The notes: generated by a model not told the origin, from the letters alone. Counted from the first letter of the stretch, positions 46,440 through 60,069 are shown. The stretch is DNA of 64,000 nt from Margaritifera margaritifera (GCA_029931535.1 JAQPZY010001332.1:310001-374000), one strand, 5' to 3'. Made by a program: numbers and translations.

Positions 46440-48065
46440 CCATGTAAAACAAATCAACATTCGCCAAAACGGCAGGTGGATTCGACTGCGCCAATTGCCT
46501 GCATGGACTAAAACCGGGCTCTTAAACAGTAGACCTTTTCATACCAAATTCCTTGCGGGCGCTTTAAATGACAGAAATACGATTGCCACGAAGATGGCTC
46601 CAAGAGCCACGATTGATTGTCATGCAGGGCGAAAATTGCCAGAGCGACCACTTCTCTTATGACCAAGAACTCTATCTTTACAGTTCTCTTATCCCTGATG
46701 TGGAGGAGCTAAAATGTTAGGAGTTATTTTAGACCGTAAACTTACTTTCCCTCAACATATTAGATACCTCAGGCACACATATCAAAAAGCACTTGATTTA
46801 ATACGAGTGGTGGCAAAGACAAATTAGGGAGCAAACTGAAAAGTCCTACTCCGGTTATACAGGACTTTAGTAACATCAAAACTATGGCTCAGTTGTATAC
46901 GGACTTCCTCGCCACTCTTACCTGCAGATGTTTGATCGGATATACTATCAGCGACTTAGACTTTATCTGGGAGTAGTTAGAGCTTCCGCTGAAATGATTT
47001 AGTCTTTAGGTCCAAATAACAAACCTTGTATGATCGGAAACCAAATTTCATTCCACCTTTTTGCACGAGAATTCGTCCTGATCTAGAAGGAGCAAAATTC
47101 AATTTTGCACATGATGAAAACTTGTATATTCCCAAACTACCACCTTTGTTATTAAAAAACCCAAAATGATATTATATTTGCTATCACAAAAAGTTATCTA
47201 CTAATCCTCTCGTTTTTTAGAGTCAATTCAAAGACATCAGGGTCTCCTATCACGGCCATACGTCCCTGTATACAGACAGTTCTAAAGAAGGAGACAAGGT
47301 TGCAACTGCCGCTCCAACATCCCAGGGCACCATTCCGAGCCGGTTTCTATAGAAAGCCTTCATTTTACCGCATAAATTATAGATATTCCCAAATCGTTGA
47401 ATTACAAAACAAAATTCTCTCAAGAAACAATTTTCATCTTTTTGGATTCCATTTCCACACTGAAAGCCTTGCAAAATCTGACAACTCGTTAATTTCCCAA
47501 ATCTTACAGGAACATGATTTGCTCATAAAATCTTGAAAAGGTATTATATAATGTTGGCTGTCTGATCATTTTGGTTATAAAAATGTAGATCTAAATGTAA
47601 GATTCCATACAGTGACTTCAAATGTGATATTAATCATCATGTCCTATACACATGGCAAACTATCTGAAATGCAAAGTTCACAAACAAACTTTGGAACATC
47701 AGAACCTATTACTGGACAGATGCATTCCTCACACAGAACACGTCGCAGAGATGAGATAATATTTTGCCGCTCGCAAGTAGGACACACAAACCTGACCGAC
47801 GCATACCTCCTGAAAGGTGAACCTCAACCAGACTGCGTACATTGCCAGTATCAGCTGACAGTGAAACACATTCTTGTTGAGTGTATCGACTTCCCACCTT
47901 CGAGACGGGAGTTGTTTTTTATGTGAACTCAATTGAGAAGCTTTCTGATGATGGGCAATTGAATAAAATATTGGACTTTTTAAAAGAATGTGGTTCATAT
48001 AAAAACAATTTACCCTATGCTTTCAGGATTTTATATTTTACCTTTATCTTTTATTTATATACATA
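46440..48065 (+). pseudogene. Jockey-like non-LTR retrotransposon, RT thumb + RNase H, 3' half
   Basis: The order matches Jockey-type ORF2 from the RT C-terminus on. LRQLPAWTKTGLL lies at about 46480; ELYLYSSLIPDVEE (46668) is followed by a frame change to KMLGVILDRKLTFPQHIRYL (46712). The LYRTLVTSKL and following pieces run to about 47000. An RNase H start with SLYTDSSKEGDKVATA (about 47264) carries its first catalytic Asp. The end has QVGHTNLTDAYLLKGEPQPD and VKHILVECIDFPPSRRELFF (47775-47920), then ILDFLKECGSYKNN at the C-terminus (about 47965). Many frameshifts. The 5' end, endonuclease and RT fingers are absent. Confidence 0.88.
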
Positions 48066-48989
48066 TTAAAGAATATTTAAATAGTATCTTGTATCTTGTG
48101 TCTTGTAGGAATACATTCTTACGTTTAATTGAAAGGATACATATTCCTAAAGTTTCTGCAATGTTAACATTTAAATTTTGAAACTTAACTTTTAATTCGG
48201 ACTATATTGCGAGGCTTATGCTGGCGTGCCTTTAAAATTATATATAGATACACACATCACATCTCAAGAGATCTAACAGGCCATAATATCCTGATATTGG
48301 GCATCGCGACACCAAATGCAATATTTATGACAAGCGATGCATATTTGATGTCAAATTTATGAAACTTTAAATTATCTGCGATGATGTATTCAAACTCGTT
48401 TTAGTAACCTACATTTCCTACTCTCTTTGCGCAAAACATGTAGACACATGTTCTCCTGTTTTACGCAACATTCTAACAGAAGCTGTTATATTTGCTCTTG
48501 CATGCTATGAATGATGCATTTCGGCTTCCCTTTTGTAGATAATCCTACAATACCTCATTGTGTATTAAACTTGATTGATAGGCCACTCTAATGCCAGGTC
48601 AATCCATACCTGGTCAAATGAACTGCTGGTTATCAGTACGAACAGCATGTTTGTCCATCATAAGCATCTTATGAAAATCTGAAAAATTATAATCTAGTTG
48701 TCCCATGTCAGCAAGACAGACATGAAGCTATCTTGAAAGTTAGATATGTTTTTGATTGGACGTGTGGCCCCATATTAGCCGTAGCAGTAAAATCAAGGGT
48801 CCTTTATATTTTCTGTGGGATCTCAAAAACTACAGGAGCGTCAAGATCATTTAACTTTTCCCATACCGTGTAGTCCAGGGCCAGTTGTCATATATTTGTC
48901 TTCCGTGGGAATTTCGTGAGGAAAGTTGGCAGCATGTATTAGTTTAATACTAAAGCTATACGGAATTCAAAAAAACGATGTTGCCATTT

Positions 48990-49760
48990 TTTCATCAAGA
49001 TCAAAGTTAGTGATAAAGGTGAAAGGTCAAGCTACACACTGAATTCTATGAAATGTTATTTCAGTAGCACTTCTGCCGGTGTAAACGAGTTAAACCATTC
49101 AAAACATTTAAAAAAATTTCAACAAAGTAGCCTCATAAGTGTATGAAAGAGCAAAGATAAACACCAATTTTAATGTTTTGCACTGTCTATAAATGAACAT
49201 ATGATCTTATACATGTGTCCGTCAGTCCATACGGTAACTTTTGGTATCTACCCAATAACTAAAGTTCTACTTCAAGTACCATCTCCAAATGTGACAAGCA
49301 ACTAGTTTCTTTTTTTTTTTAAATAAGTCTGGTGATTTTGAGGTCAAAAGGTTGAAGGTGGCGGTCACTTCGGCCCGATCTGGGAGCATGATTTCTGCTT
49401 GATTCCTCAAGTTTAACTGCTTATGGTTTCCCCAGTCCTTACAGATATGATACCTATAAAGGTACAAAAAAAATTTATCTATTTGAAGGTCTAAGGGTAA
49501 AAGGTCAAGATCATTATCAACCATGATGAAGGAAATCAACCTCTATTTGATTTCCCGAGTCCAACTTCCTATACTTTCACTAAAAATTGCAAGTTTAAAA
49601 GGCAAGGTCACTTTGAGCAGATGAAGTCGAATAGCTTCTTGCATTGCTTCACACCTACGTTTCATATCTGCCTCAAAATGTATAACATGTGTTCATTTGA
49701 GTTTTCTACATTTTAATCTGGAAAGTGAAAGGTCTATGTCATCGCAGTCTGAATAAAATC
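48990..49760 (+). repeat. AGGTCA-rich tandem repeat, diverged
   Basis: Repeated GGTGAAAGGTCAAG, TTTGAGGTCAAAAGG, GGTAAAAGGTCAAGATCA and AAGGCAAGGTCACTTTGA at spacings near 140 bp, same orientation as 42950-43600. Confidence 0.6.
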
Positions 49761-50572
49761 TCAAATGCAATGCTCTCTGAAGTCGTTTTCTTAATTTCTA
49801 GATTGAGTTGCATTGTTTCCAAAATTCACAGTATTAACATAGAATACAAGAAAACGATTAAATCTCAAAAGATCATACCTTGCATACCAAGTTAGTGTTA
49901 CAAGTTGGTGTTGTGGCAAAAACAAATGTGCTGAAATTTCATAATATCCAAAATTCACGTGCCATGTCATGGCTTTATTAAGTAACAGTTTCACATAAGA
50001 TAAATGTGAACTTCTTGATTGCTTCCATGGTAGCTTTATGGACTTTAGCATGAGGAATGATTGAATGATGTCTTTTGAATTTGATATAAAGCATCTTCCA
50101 AATGTTAATTTTCCCTTATCTACAAACCTGCCAGTTATTTATAACCAGAGAAAGCAACGAGAGAGGTAATATATGTCTGGATCAGTATGAACAAGTACAG
50201 ACTAAGATGGAGTTAAGTACCTAAACATTTGAGTCCCTGATCATGTTTTGGACATAATGTTGAGTGATGCATAAGAGGAAACAATGAAAACGTTAATATA
50301 TAATGTAAGCCCCTTGAAGGTAGCTTTGATGGCATGTAGAATATTACTCTCGTAGCTGCTTCTTCTCATGTGGAATATAACTTGCTCTTGGCATGTCGAT
50401 ACAATATAATCCACTGAGTAAGAAACAATCGATGATGATCCGGACAACATAAATAAATTCGGTTCTGATCAGCATGTGCAAAAGAAAATGTTGTTTTCAA
50501 CAGTTTTCTGTTTTTGGAAGATTCATCCAGTACGTAAGTAAGTTGTACTGTTTTAACCATTATCATACTATT

Positions 50573-50690
50573 CGTGGAACTTTTTCAGACCATGCCAGTC
50601 AAAGGAGGATTAATCATTGTCATACATACTATTCATGGAACTTGTTCTGACCATGCCAGTCAAAGGAGGATTCAACTTCCTATGGATACT
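50573..50690 (+). repeat. Two-copy tandem repeat, ~62 bp unit
   Basis: Both units contain GACCATGCCAGTCAAAGGAG and a TACTATTC-TGGAACTT block. Confidence 0.85.
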
Positions 50691-52188
50691 TACATATCAA
50701 TTTCATGTTATTAACTCATAGCAACCAACATTCGCTGGGAATAAAGCTTGATCCCATTTAAACTTACAAGCTTTAATATTATCACTGTTTATTCAGGTTT
50801 GGGGCATTTCTCCAAACTTGCAGATTAATATTCTTCATTGAAGATCAGAAATAGTCCAAAACAAAGAACTAGTATTTATTCCATCTGATTTCATTCTTCT
50901 TCATAAAGATGCTAATAACATCCTCCGCCATCAATATTTTAAAATATTTTTAGCCTCGTTTGTTATTAATTATTTTAATATCTTTACCTTGATTTTTAGC
51001 CTTGTATAGTTTATAACATCTCATTAGGCTTTTCTTTTTCTTGCACAACATAAATTTGCATCTCTGTATTTCAGGAAAATGTATAGATCATACCTTTCAA
51101 CGGTCTTTATTTTGCGCTATAGACGGGAACCATCATTGAGTATTGGAGCTTATTATTATTAAATAATACCCAGACATGTTAATGTCTTGGACTCTGGTGA
51201 CTCTTGTAATTAAAAGGTGTCATAGGATCTCAGTGTCATAATGAGTATGGTGTCTTCATTTCCATAACTTATCCTTGATGTCAGCAAATGATTTCTTGAA
51301 CACAAAAGAGTTATTCATTACTTTTAGATCATTTTTACCAGTCTAATTGCTAGATTTCTGTATTGCTTCTGCACAATAGCTACATTTTTCAAACAGGTTT
51401 CAACCATTCAAGGTATGTCTGCGGCATCACTATATGTGCAATAACACCCTTCCTATTTGTATTCCTTATAATTATTTCCATATGATTGTGATACAATTAT
51501 ACGATATCAAGTACAATCCATGCCTAATCAATACTGGTAAATTCGGTTTAATATTCAAAAATATATCCTAATATATTCGTCATATCTCTGTATCATTTTA
51601 TTCTACATCTGCATGTAGAATTTGATTACAATTTTCCTAAAACGTCCATGACGACCGTATTTCTGGTAATATGCTCTTCTTGTTTAAGCAGCAACTAGTT
51701 TACTCCGTAGACCGTTATTTACAAGAGCAATATTACTGACCTTGACCTTTACTCATCATTCCCAAGCCGCAGTAGCCCTCTCAGTCTTTACGCAGTCATC
51801 AAATGACAAATGCCAACAGAAACATTACCTAGATCATTATTGACATTCATAGAACAGTTAGGTATGTATGGAGATACATGTAGATTTTACATTGATTTGA
51901 GGGTCTTACATTTGACATTGAAAAGTAACCTTAACCGTTGGGATTATAAATGTCAATAAGGTTGTTAGATTTCCTATTTCATAAACTTTCGAATGATAAG
52001 TATTGTCAACATTCCTCACGAACTTCTCACTGGAATACAATTGACCATGGACTAGTGGGGCGACAAGATTGAGAATGTCTATTTTTGACGCCTTCGTCAA
52101 AATCAATCTGTTTTATTCGTTTGCTTTCTCTTTCTCTCTTTCTCGAATCATGCTTGTTTTGTTTTTGGTTGTTGTTATTGTTGTTGAT

Positions 52189-52189
52189 G

Positions 52190-52264
<75 letters not shown>
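52189..52264. repeat. (AAT)n microsatellite
   Basis: About 25 AAT units. It creates apparent poly-Asn and poly-Ile reading frames that are not genes. Confidence 0.97.
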
Positions 52265-52266
<2 letters not shown>

Positions 52267-53747
52267 CAACTAGCAAAACATGTATGCAATATATATCAAT
52301 ATAATTTTCCTTCGCTTGTCTAACCTAAGGACAAGAAGACAATCGTCCAAATAGTAGTAGGGACCATGAAAGTAATAATAATAAAAAATAAACATAAATG
52401 AAATGTAAAGAAAAAAATCGTGACAACACTAAGTCAATTAAATATCCTTTCTCTCGTCCTATAAACATAAAACAAAATCAAATTCAATATTTATTTAAAA
52501 ATAACACACAAAAGCTGATCAATGAATTGCTATGATTTACCTTCTCTTGGCTTGCAAACAAGAAACCACGATAGAAAATAAATATTAGTTTTGAAAAAAT
52601 AATTGGATGAATAAACAGTGTATAAATGCACAAAAATATAGACTAATTCTATAATTAGGATGAAAGAATTTTTCTGGGTACAAAATAATTACAAAATAAT
52701 TGAAAGGAAGAGACACATAAGAATAACTCCATTTTAATAAATATCACAAACTACCGGTAGCAAGAGGTAACAGTCATAACAATAATTTCGCGTCCTGGTC
52801 TGCCAATGTATTCAAATCCTAAGTTAGTCATTACGGCATGAGAAAAATCATGTCCTTCTAAGAACATTTTAAAGGCTGTGTATGTAGGTCATTGAAATGA
52901 ATGCACCTCTCAAGTTTGATAACTATAAAAACTTCGGTGTTAGAGAAATACGACTAAATGCAATGACTTTTTGATGTATTGCCAATGTGTGAATATAGAT
53001 CAATGTGACCTTAATTTGCTAGCGGCGAGTAGTCCTTCTATCGATAAATATAACCGTAAAGTTCTATGACTGGAAATTCAAATTTGATATAAAATATCAA
53101 AGAAACCGACTTAGATGCCTGTGGGAAAAATAAACACACCGCCTGTGTTTCACCTATGCTTTGCAGGTGAGAGAAATTTATGGTTGTGAACTTAGTTAAG
53201 GAACTTTATGATGATGTTTGAGGTTATGCGGTTTGTATAAAATAATTTGCTCCTATATTTTTTAGTATTTTATAATTTAACTATATATTTTACTTTATAT
53301 ACAGTTTACAGAATTTTAGCATCTTTACTTTTTATCTTTTAGTACTTCATGTTTATATTTATTCTAACGTTTTTTATGCAATTCATCATTTTTACATTTT
53401 TAGAAATTTACTTTTAATTTGTATCATATAGCCATTCTTGTACTGAGCCACTGTTAAACGCTCATACATGCATGCATATCATTTGCACGCACTATAATCT
53501 TCTTCTAAGCCCTTAACCAATGTTTAGGTCATGGGAATTTAATATATTGTTTAAATTACTTGTTTAATTTTTCTATATACGTGATCATAAAGCTCAGATC
53601 AAGAGAGGGAAAGTTATCAAACTTGTAGTGCAGAATTAGTATGATTTACCCTTTCACAGCCAAACACATCTACCCTCACCTTCCCTCTCAGGCAAGTTCA
53701 AGGTCATTTGAAATGAATAAGGTATCTGTATCAGGCAGGTGAGCAGG
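52265..53747. other. No recognised gene
   Basis: AT-rich, no coding signal. Confidence 0.4.
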
Positions 53748-54100
53748 CGTGACATATTGGAATTCTTATATTTCATTCAATACTGTGAAATTTGAAAGCG
53801 TGACATATTGGAATTCTTATATTTCATGCAATACTGTGAAATTTGACAGCGTGACATATTGGAATTCTTATATTTTTTTTTTTTTAGTTGTTGTGTTTTC
53901 GTTCAATACTGTGAATTTTGAAATTGTGACATATTGGAATTCTTATATTTTTCTTCATTTGTGGTGTTTTTATTCAATACTGTGAAATTTGAAATCGTGA
54001 CATATTGGAATTGTTTTTTGGGGGGTTTTTTTGTTTTTTTCTTTTCTTTTTTTTTAAGTTGTGGCGTTTTCATTCAATACTGTGAAATTTGAGATCGTGT
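53748..54100 (+). repeat. ~51-bp tandem repeat, 5 units with poly-T insertions
   Basis: Unit begins CGTGACATATTGGAATTCTT and ends AATACTGTGAAATTTGAAA. Units start near 53748, 53799, 53850, 53925 and 53997; the last three carry T-rich insertions of different length in the same place. Confidence 0.9.
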
Positions 54101-54785
54101 AATTAAGAAAGAATGCCATAGAAACTTCTCGACCAGAAGTTACATAAACTGAGAAAAACAAACATTAAAGATCAATGTGTTTTATCCTCGTGTTAATATG
54201 TCTTTATCTTATTTCACCAAGAAAGAAAGAAACGTGCAGCGTGAAACCTTACGCGTTTGTTGGTCTTGTACGCACTATGTGGTACAAAACTCGAGTTACA
54301 TATAAAACTTTGTGATTAACATCCAAAGCTCACATTAAAAAATTTCGAAAAAAATTCTTTTCAAGCATTACATCTGTGGACGGTAGTAAGTCAAAGATCA
54401 CGTAAATTTCATTGTATTCAAACAGAATAATTTCAGACTGCGATAAATGATAACCATGTATGCATCTTTTCTTTTGAATTCTTCCGAAATTTATCAAGAA
54501 TATGTTTACAAAATACAGGAATTTTAAAAAGAAAAAACAGACGAAAAGGAGAAGAAGAAGAAGATGGATATTTGGAAATTTTGTATGTTGAGGTTAACGG
54601 GTAAAATGTTTTTGAAAGGTCACATCTTTAATAAAATTTAAAATAGTTTTTAAAAACTCGTGGACAACTTGAGCTAAGGACAATAACTTGCATTATTGCG
54701 TTCTTCAAACATGCCAACATGTCTCATCATAAAAAGTGGAAGCAAAAGATGGTAGAAGGTGCAAAAAGGACCAACTTGGAACATA

Positions 54786-55006
54786 TACCGTTTATACACG
54801 CTTATAAGTCAAGTCCAACTGCAAACGGGACAAACCCAGATCTGCCGTTGCATAATGCGCCGCCAGCTCTGGGTCTGTGCAGTTTGTTAGGAGTAATCAG
54901 TAGAACAAACACTATATACCCTTATTTGTCGGCGTATTATTAGACGGCAGATCAGGGTCTATGTTGCTTGCAGTTGGACTCTACCTATAAGCGAGTACAT
55001 ACGGTA
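54786..55006 (+). mobile_element. Palindromic MITE, copy 1
   Basis: Starts TACCGTTTATACACGCTTAT and ends with the inverted form GCGAGTACATACGGTA; inverted blocks GTCCAACTGCAAAC / CTTGCAGTTGGAC follow inward. Inside are further inverted blocks built on CAGATCTGCCG and GCATAATGCGCCG. The TA at each end fits a TA target. Confidence 0.85.
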
Positions 55007-55250
55007 AACAAAATGATATATATTAAAGTGGAATCATTAACGGACGAGCATTTTAAGGCAGGTTTTACAGCATGAATAAAATGTAGCAAGTATTTTATTT
55101 TTACCTTTAAAAACAGAAAATAGTTACTTACAAAAACAAATTATTCAATTTAATATTTGCTTCTGTTAAACGGCAATTAAGCGAGTTATTTTTCGACTTA
55201 CCGTAAAATGGTCTTAGGTCAGTGTATCTTTCAGGCAAATATGTCGTTTA
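55007..55250. other. No recognised feature
   Basis: Short spacer between two MITEs. Confidence 0.3.
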
Positions 55251-55957
55251 GGTTCCGCTCTACAGTTATTAAGTACTTCTGAAAGCAGGAAAGGTATAAT
55301 GTGAAGCTGTGTGTATTTGCAACAAGCGTAGTGGAGATAATGCTGGCATACCTCTGTGTTACTACTTTCATGTACTTTTACTGAAATTTCGTTATATGTG
55401 GTATTAGGGATTCAACGCGCTGCCTAAAGCAGACAGCTGATCGAAATGGCTGCTCCCATGTGTTAGAGAAGCGAACTTGAACTAGTTCCAAGTATACTAA
55501 CTTTAGCAGTTATTAGAACAGGGAAAATTAATTTGGCAGAGGAGACAACACTAACTTTCTAACTTCTCACTGTGCAGTAAATGCATTATAAAATATAAAA
55601 GAAAATTATCTAACAAGTTATCTGCTAGTCTTTTTGTGGGTTTTTTATTTTTCTTTCTCTCATCTACCTTTTAAGCCAATTTACCTCTTAAGTCCGGGAA
55701 GTGAAAATGACCAAGTGGAGCTAACAGTCTTCTGAGAGGTGTTCATCTGAAGTAACACCATGCCGCATACTCCATAATCCAAATTACACCCAACAGTCAC
55801 ACACCAATATAAAGGGAACTAACAGTTATTTCAAAAATACCTAAGATATACACGGTCTTTTTTTTAAATAATCAGGATAACCAGTGAGGAAAACCTGGCA
55901 AATTCTTTTCCTTTAAAAATCAAACCTGTGCAAAGTACGAAACTGTAGAGCGGAACC
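55251..55957. mobile_element. PIF/Harbinger-like MITE with TTA duplication
   Basis: A perfect 17-bp terminal inverted repeat GGTTCCGCTCTACAGTT (55251-55267 and inverted at 55941-55957) is flanked on both sides by TTA (55248-55250, 55958-55960), the three-base duplication typical of PIF/Harbinger elements. It is 707 bp long with no coding sequence. Confidence 0.85.
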
Positions 55958-57182
55958 TTAGACACATAAGTATGTCTGTATATACTCAGATTGAGATAAG
56001 TTGTAAATATGTTTTATAAACTGATTCGTTTTCAAAGTAACATGATTTATAGGGTCGTGTGTACCTGGTGAAATAAAGAAAACCTGCGTATTTCCATGCC
56101 GTTTATTTCTAAAATACATTTAGTTATATTCGGCATAAAATATATTGTAGCTTTAGGTTTATTTCAAGAACAGTAACCGATAAATTTCATTTCGTGTTTC
56201 AAAAACGTGTATCATTAAAGATATCTCTGAAAATTGTTTAAAATATCTGGATGTAAGAATACATTATATGTTGCACGAACGTTTCATCCAGAGCAAACTC
56301 CCATGCAATCCTATACAAGATCCTTTATACAGGGTTATATTAACATGATATCCATAGTGAGAAAACTAGTTCGGTGATCCGCAACTTTCTTTTCATTTTG
56401 ACGAACTTACTACGATCCTATCTTCATGTTGTTTCAGTCGAAACAATTTCTGGATGTAAACGTTTGAGAACTCATCTACCTTAACATAGACAAGGCAGCA
56501 AAATTTTATTTTCTTCTATGATCAACTTAAGATATAGATTGGGAGAGGTTCAGATTTTTGATTCTTGTGCTATGTTGTTGCAGTATAAATACTTACACTT
56601 TTGCGCACTTATGAACTAGATATAGACTGGGAGAGTTTGTGGACCCACGAACTAGACAATGTATAATAATAAATTACCCTTTATTTTTTAAATCAGTCTT
56701 TAAGACATACATGGGAAGGATCTTTGCCACTTATAACTACATAATCTATGCTGAATGATTATGTGAAAAACAGCTGAACTATAGCGAACGACAATTTAAT
56801 GCGAACAAGCAATGCCTGACATAATTATAAAACCATAGTAATTTCATACGACCATGGCTTACAAATGCTAAAGTCTGTTCGCAAATGTGCCGAAAAGTGG
56901 AAATAATAGTAATTTTTTTATTTTTTTTATTTTTTTTTTAAATTTCTCAATTTAATCCTTAATAATCAAGAACAGAAATTAAAGTGAGTTCTTTGAAACA
57001 CCGGTAATCGTTTATAGTTATTATTCAAAGCGGATTATATCGCACCTAAAGTGCCAGCGTCTCGATATTGTATTGTATGATACCTTCCTTGCTCGCAGTA
57101 AATCGCCGTCCGCTGTAGTGCAAATAAAGTAAAACTCTTCACAGCACACCTGTAATATTTTTCCAATTTGACAGATAAACAC
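55958..57182. other. No recognised gene
   Basis: AT-rich; poly-T tract at about 56914-56940. Confidence 0.4.
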
Positions 57183-57296
57183 ACGTACACACACGTGTGT
57201 GTGTGCGTGTGTGTGTGTGTGTGTATATTTCAAACATTTTCTTTGAATACCAATAATGCGTCCATTCCAAAACTTGAACAAAAGGCCTGAAGTTTT

Positions 57297-57369
<73 letters not shown>
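57183..57369. repeat. (GT)n microsatellites
   Basis: A first run at 57195-57224, preceded by an inverted ACACACACGTGTGTGT block, and a second of about 35 units at 57299-57369. Confidence 0.96.
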
Positions 57370-57372
<3 letters not shown>

Positions 57373-58441
57373 GGAGGGGGGGGCAAATGTTGTTTTCCGA
57401 CATTTTGTAATTTGCTTCCATGCCAATATGCAGATAACAAACATGTACTTGCCAAGCGATGTTGTGGTGGAAACAAACAAATAAATCAAAAATAATGACA
57501 GGGTCATGCCTCGTGAATTCATTAGTTATCTGTGTGTTGGACATGTGAGGGCTCATTTAAAATGATGCATTGTCAAATGTGAAATAAAAATATAGTGCCG
57601 TAAACACGACATGCAATGCTGCGCTATGGAAACAAGTGAACGATCGTGCTTATTACACATTATCTACGGTACTCAAGCAATGTCTGATTAATCTAACCTG
57701 ATCACATTAGTCCCTTTTGTACTGTCATTTTCAAATGTGCATTTTACATAGATCATGTCATATTTTGCAGTTCCATTGCAATTACTTTCTTTAGATTCGT
57801 AAAAGTTTCATCAATTAAATCATTTCAACTACAAAATATATATCTAAACATTGCTATAATGAAATACGTAGAGTGAACAACAACAAATATAATTAATTTC
57901 CTATATGTGAAATCTCGAAAATAAACAAAGTTAAGTTACATTGAAATATGTCAACGTATATATAGCTACAACATCAAGCCAGAATACCTTTGCATTGGCT
58001 GAAATAAAATGAAAAACAGAAACAAATGATAAAAATGAGTATGGTTTTTTATTTTAAAAATACTTCTTTTTTATAAACAAAAATATTAGAACAAAATGGG
58101 ATAAAGATAAAATGGTTAAAAGTTGTAACTTGAGAAATACACGAAGGTCATTGCTGATAAATTCCGAAATCCCACGGACTACCATAGCAAGACACTTTAT
58201 ACAAATTTCCATGCATTAAATCTTATCCTCTTGGAACTGATACATATTTCAAAAGAGCTATCTATGTTTCCTAATATGTACGAAAGGGATATTTATTTGG
58301 GATGCTTACTTACCCTTCCGATGTCGTCTTTGGTTTAATTCACCACGTTTTGTGGTTTCCACATCATTTTCAGGACATTGTAATTCCTGAATTAGTGTAT
58401 TTATGACCTTTTCAAGAAATCGCAATTCTCGAAGAAGTATA
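57370..58441. other. No recognised gene
   Basis: No coding signal. Confidence 0.4.
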
Positions 58442-58661
58442 TACCGTATATACTCGCTAATAAATCGGGTCCAGCTCCAAACAACCTAGACCCGTATATG
58501 TCGTCGCATAATGCGCCGGCAGATCAGAGTCTATTTTGTTTGTTCTACTGATTAATACTAACAAACTGCATAAACCCAGGTCTGCCGGCGCATTATGCTA
58601 CGGCAGATCTGGGTCTATGCAGTTTGCAGTTGGACACCCTTATATGCGAGTGTAGACGGTA
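58442..58661 (-). mobile_element. Palindromic MITE, copy 2, inverted relative to copy 1
   Basis: Runs from TACCGTATATACTCGC to GAGTGTAGACGGTA. Its reverse complement matches the copy at 54786 block by block, including CCAACTGCAAAC, CAGTTTGTTAG and AATCAGTAGAACAAAC. Confidence 0.87.
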
Positions 58662-58960
58662 TGTTCCTAGAGTTGGGAACTCAATCTAATGCTAGTAAAC
58701 TTTAGAGATAAATGGGACACTGGATTGACAACAAGATGAACAATAAAATCTGAAGAGTGAACACGGTGTTTTTAAATTCTCTGGGTGATTGTTATGTGGT
58801 TTAAGTCAAAATAATGATCAGATTTTCATCCAAGTCAATGTATTAGATTTCAAGCAAACGTTTCATTATTACTGTCTATGCTTGTAAATGTAAGGTAAGG
58901 CGAACATATTATCTCACATATTTCCCTGTCAACTGATGGACAATATTGGTGTTTACAGTA

Positions 58961-59015
<55 letters not shown>

Positions 59016-60069
59016 CAGAGAGAGAGAGAGACAGAGAGACAGAGAGAGCAAAAGTTGGGCGCAAAGATAAAAAGAATAACAAAATGTATCCGAAATACGA
59101 AGAAATGTCACTCCACAAAAAAGAAATATTTTTTTTAAATACCCAAGAGGAATTTGAATTGAAAATTCGCAAAAAAGTTAGAGAAAGCAACACCGGGTTT
59201 TTCAGTATAAAACATTACAGAAAAGAATGTTCCCTGCAAAAATATTGAATTACGTTTCGCACAAAAAAAAATCTTTCTTTCATTAAAAAACCGCGCCTGA
59301 CTAGTTTGGTACATCGCATATAAGAATACCCTGCCACACCGATACTGTAAATGTAATAATACTTTTCTTATGACTTCACTATAACTCTACGTTTATGGAA
59401 TGCATATTGTTGTTAGAACCTGAGATAAAAGTTGATTTTTTTCACTATAATAGAAATGATGTGGAATGCCGCTAATACAAAATCTCAGATCAACTTACAA
59501 TGTTTATAATAATGGCAGTTGTCATGTACACGTAAGTTATAAAGTTGTATATCTTATGGAATATACTCAATAAAATAAATCCAAATTACTAAAATGTTGA
59601 GACATGTGCCATAAATTAAATGATCTGTAACAATGATTGGTTTATTTAGTGACATACATACATACAGACAGACCGAGACGTAAATACATACATTCTTCCT
59701 TTAATTTAGTGTTGATTTAATGGATTTCTTATATACACACGAAGATTACGCTTGAGACCAATACTTTGAGGGAAAAAAGTAACCAAATGAATATGAAGAG
59801 GTGACGAGAGACAGTCTTTTGTCACCATAATTAACTCAATGGAAGGAATGTAAAAGGTTACAATTATTCAAAACATGCTGATTTTGACATTTCATCAGGC
59901 GGTTCAGACAGCATGAAAATGTAATCATACATGATGATATTCTGACATTATACTTTTTGGGGACTAAATACTTGTATGGTTCTTATAGAAACAAGAGTAT
60001 CATGTGTAATAGTCATCTGTGCAGGAACTAGCAGGACACGTTTGACTTTGGATAGTGTTGACCAACAGG
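58662..60069. other. Non-coding stretch with AT/AG microsatellite
   Basis: Contains (AT)n at 58961-58980 running into (AG)n/(AGAC) at 58981-59048. The open frame 58946-59248 that crosses it is a repeat artefact. Confidence 0.5.
58961..59048. repeat. (AT)n-(AG)n compound microsatellite
   Basis: AT run directly joined to an AG run with interspersed GACAGA units. Confidence 0.96.

Larger units (their letters stand above)
48066..52188. other. Non-coding stretch with AGGTCA-rich and small tandem repeats
   Basis: No gene recognised in about 4.1 kb; it contains the repeat tract at 48990-49760 and a two-copy repeat at 50573-50690. Confidence 0.45.

Noticed and set aside
52027..52323. Poly-Asn / poly-Ile proteins
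   Set aside because: Frames exist only because of the (AAT)n run; the same applies to Tyr-Ile, Cys-Val and His-Thr frames over AT and GT runs.
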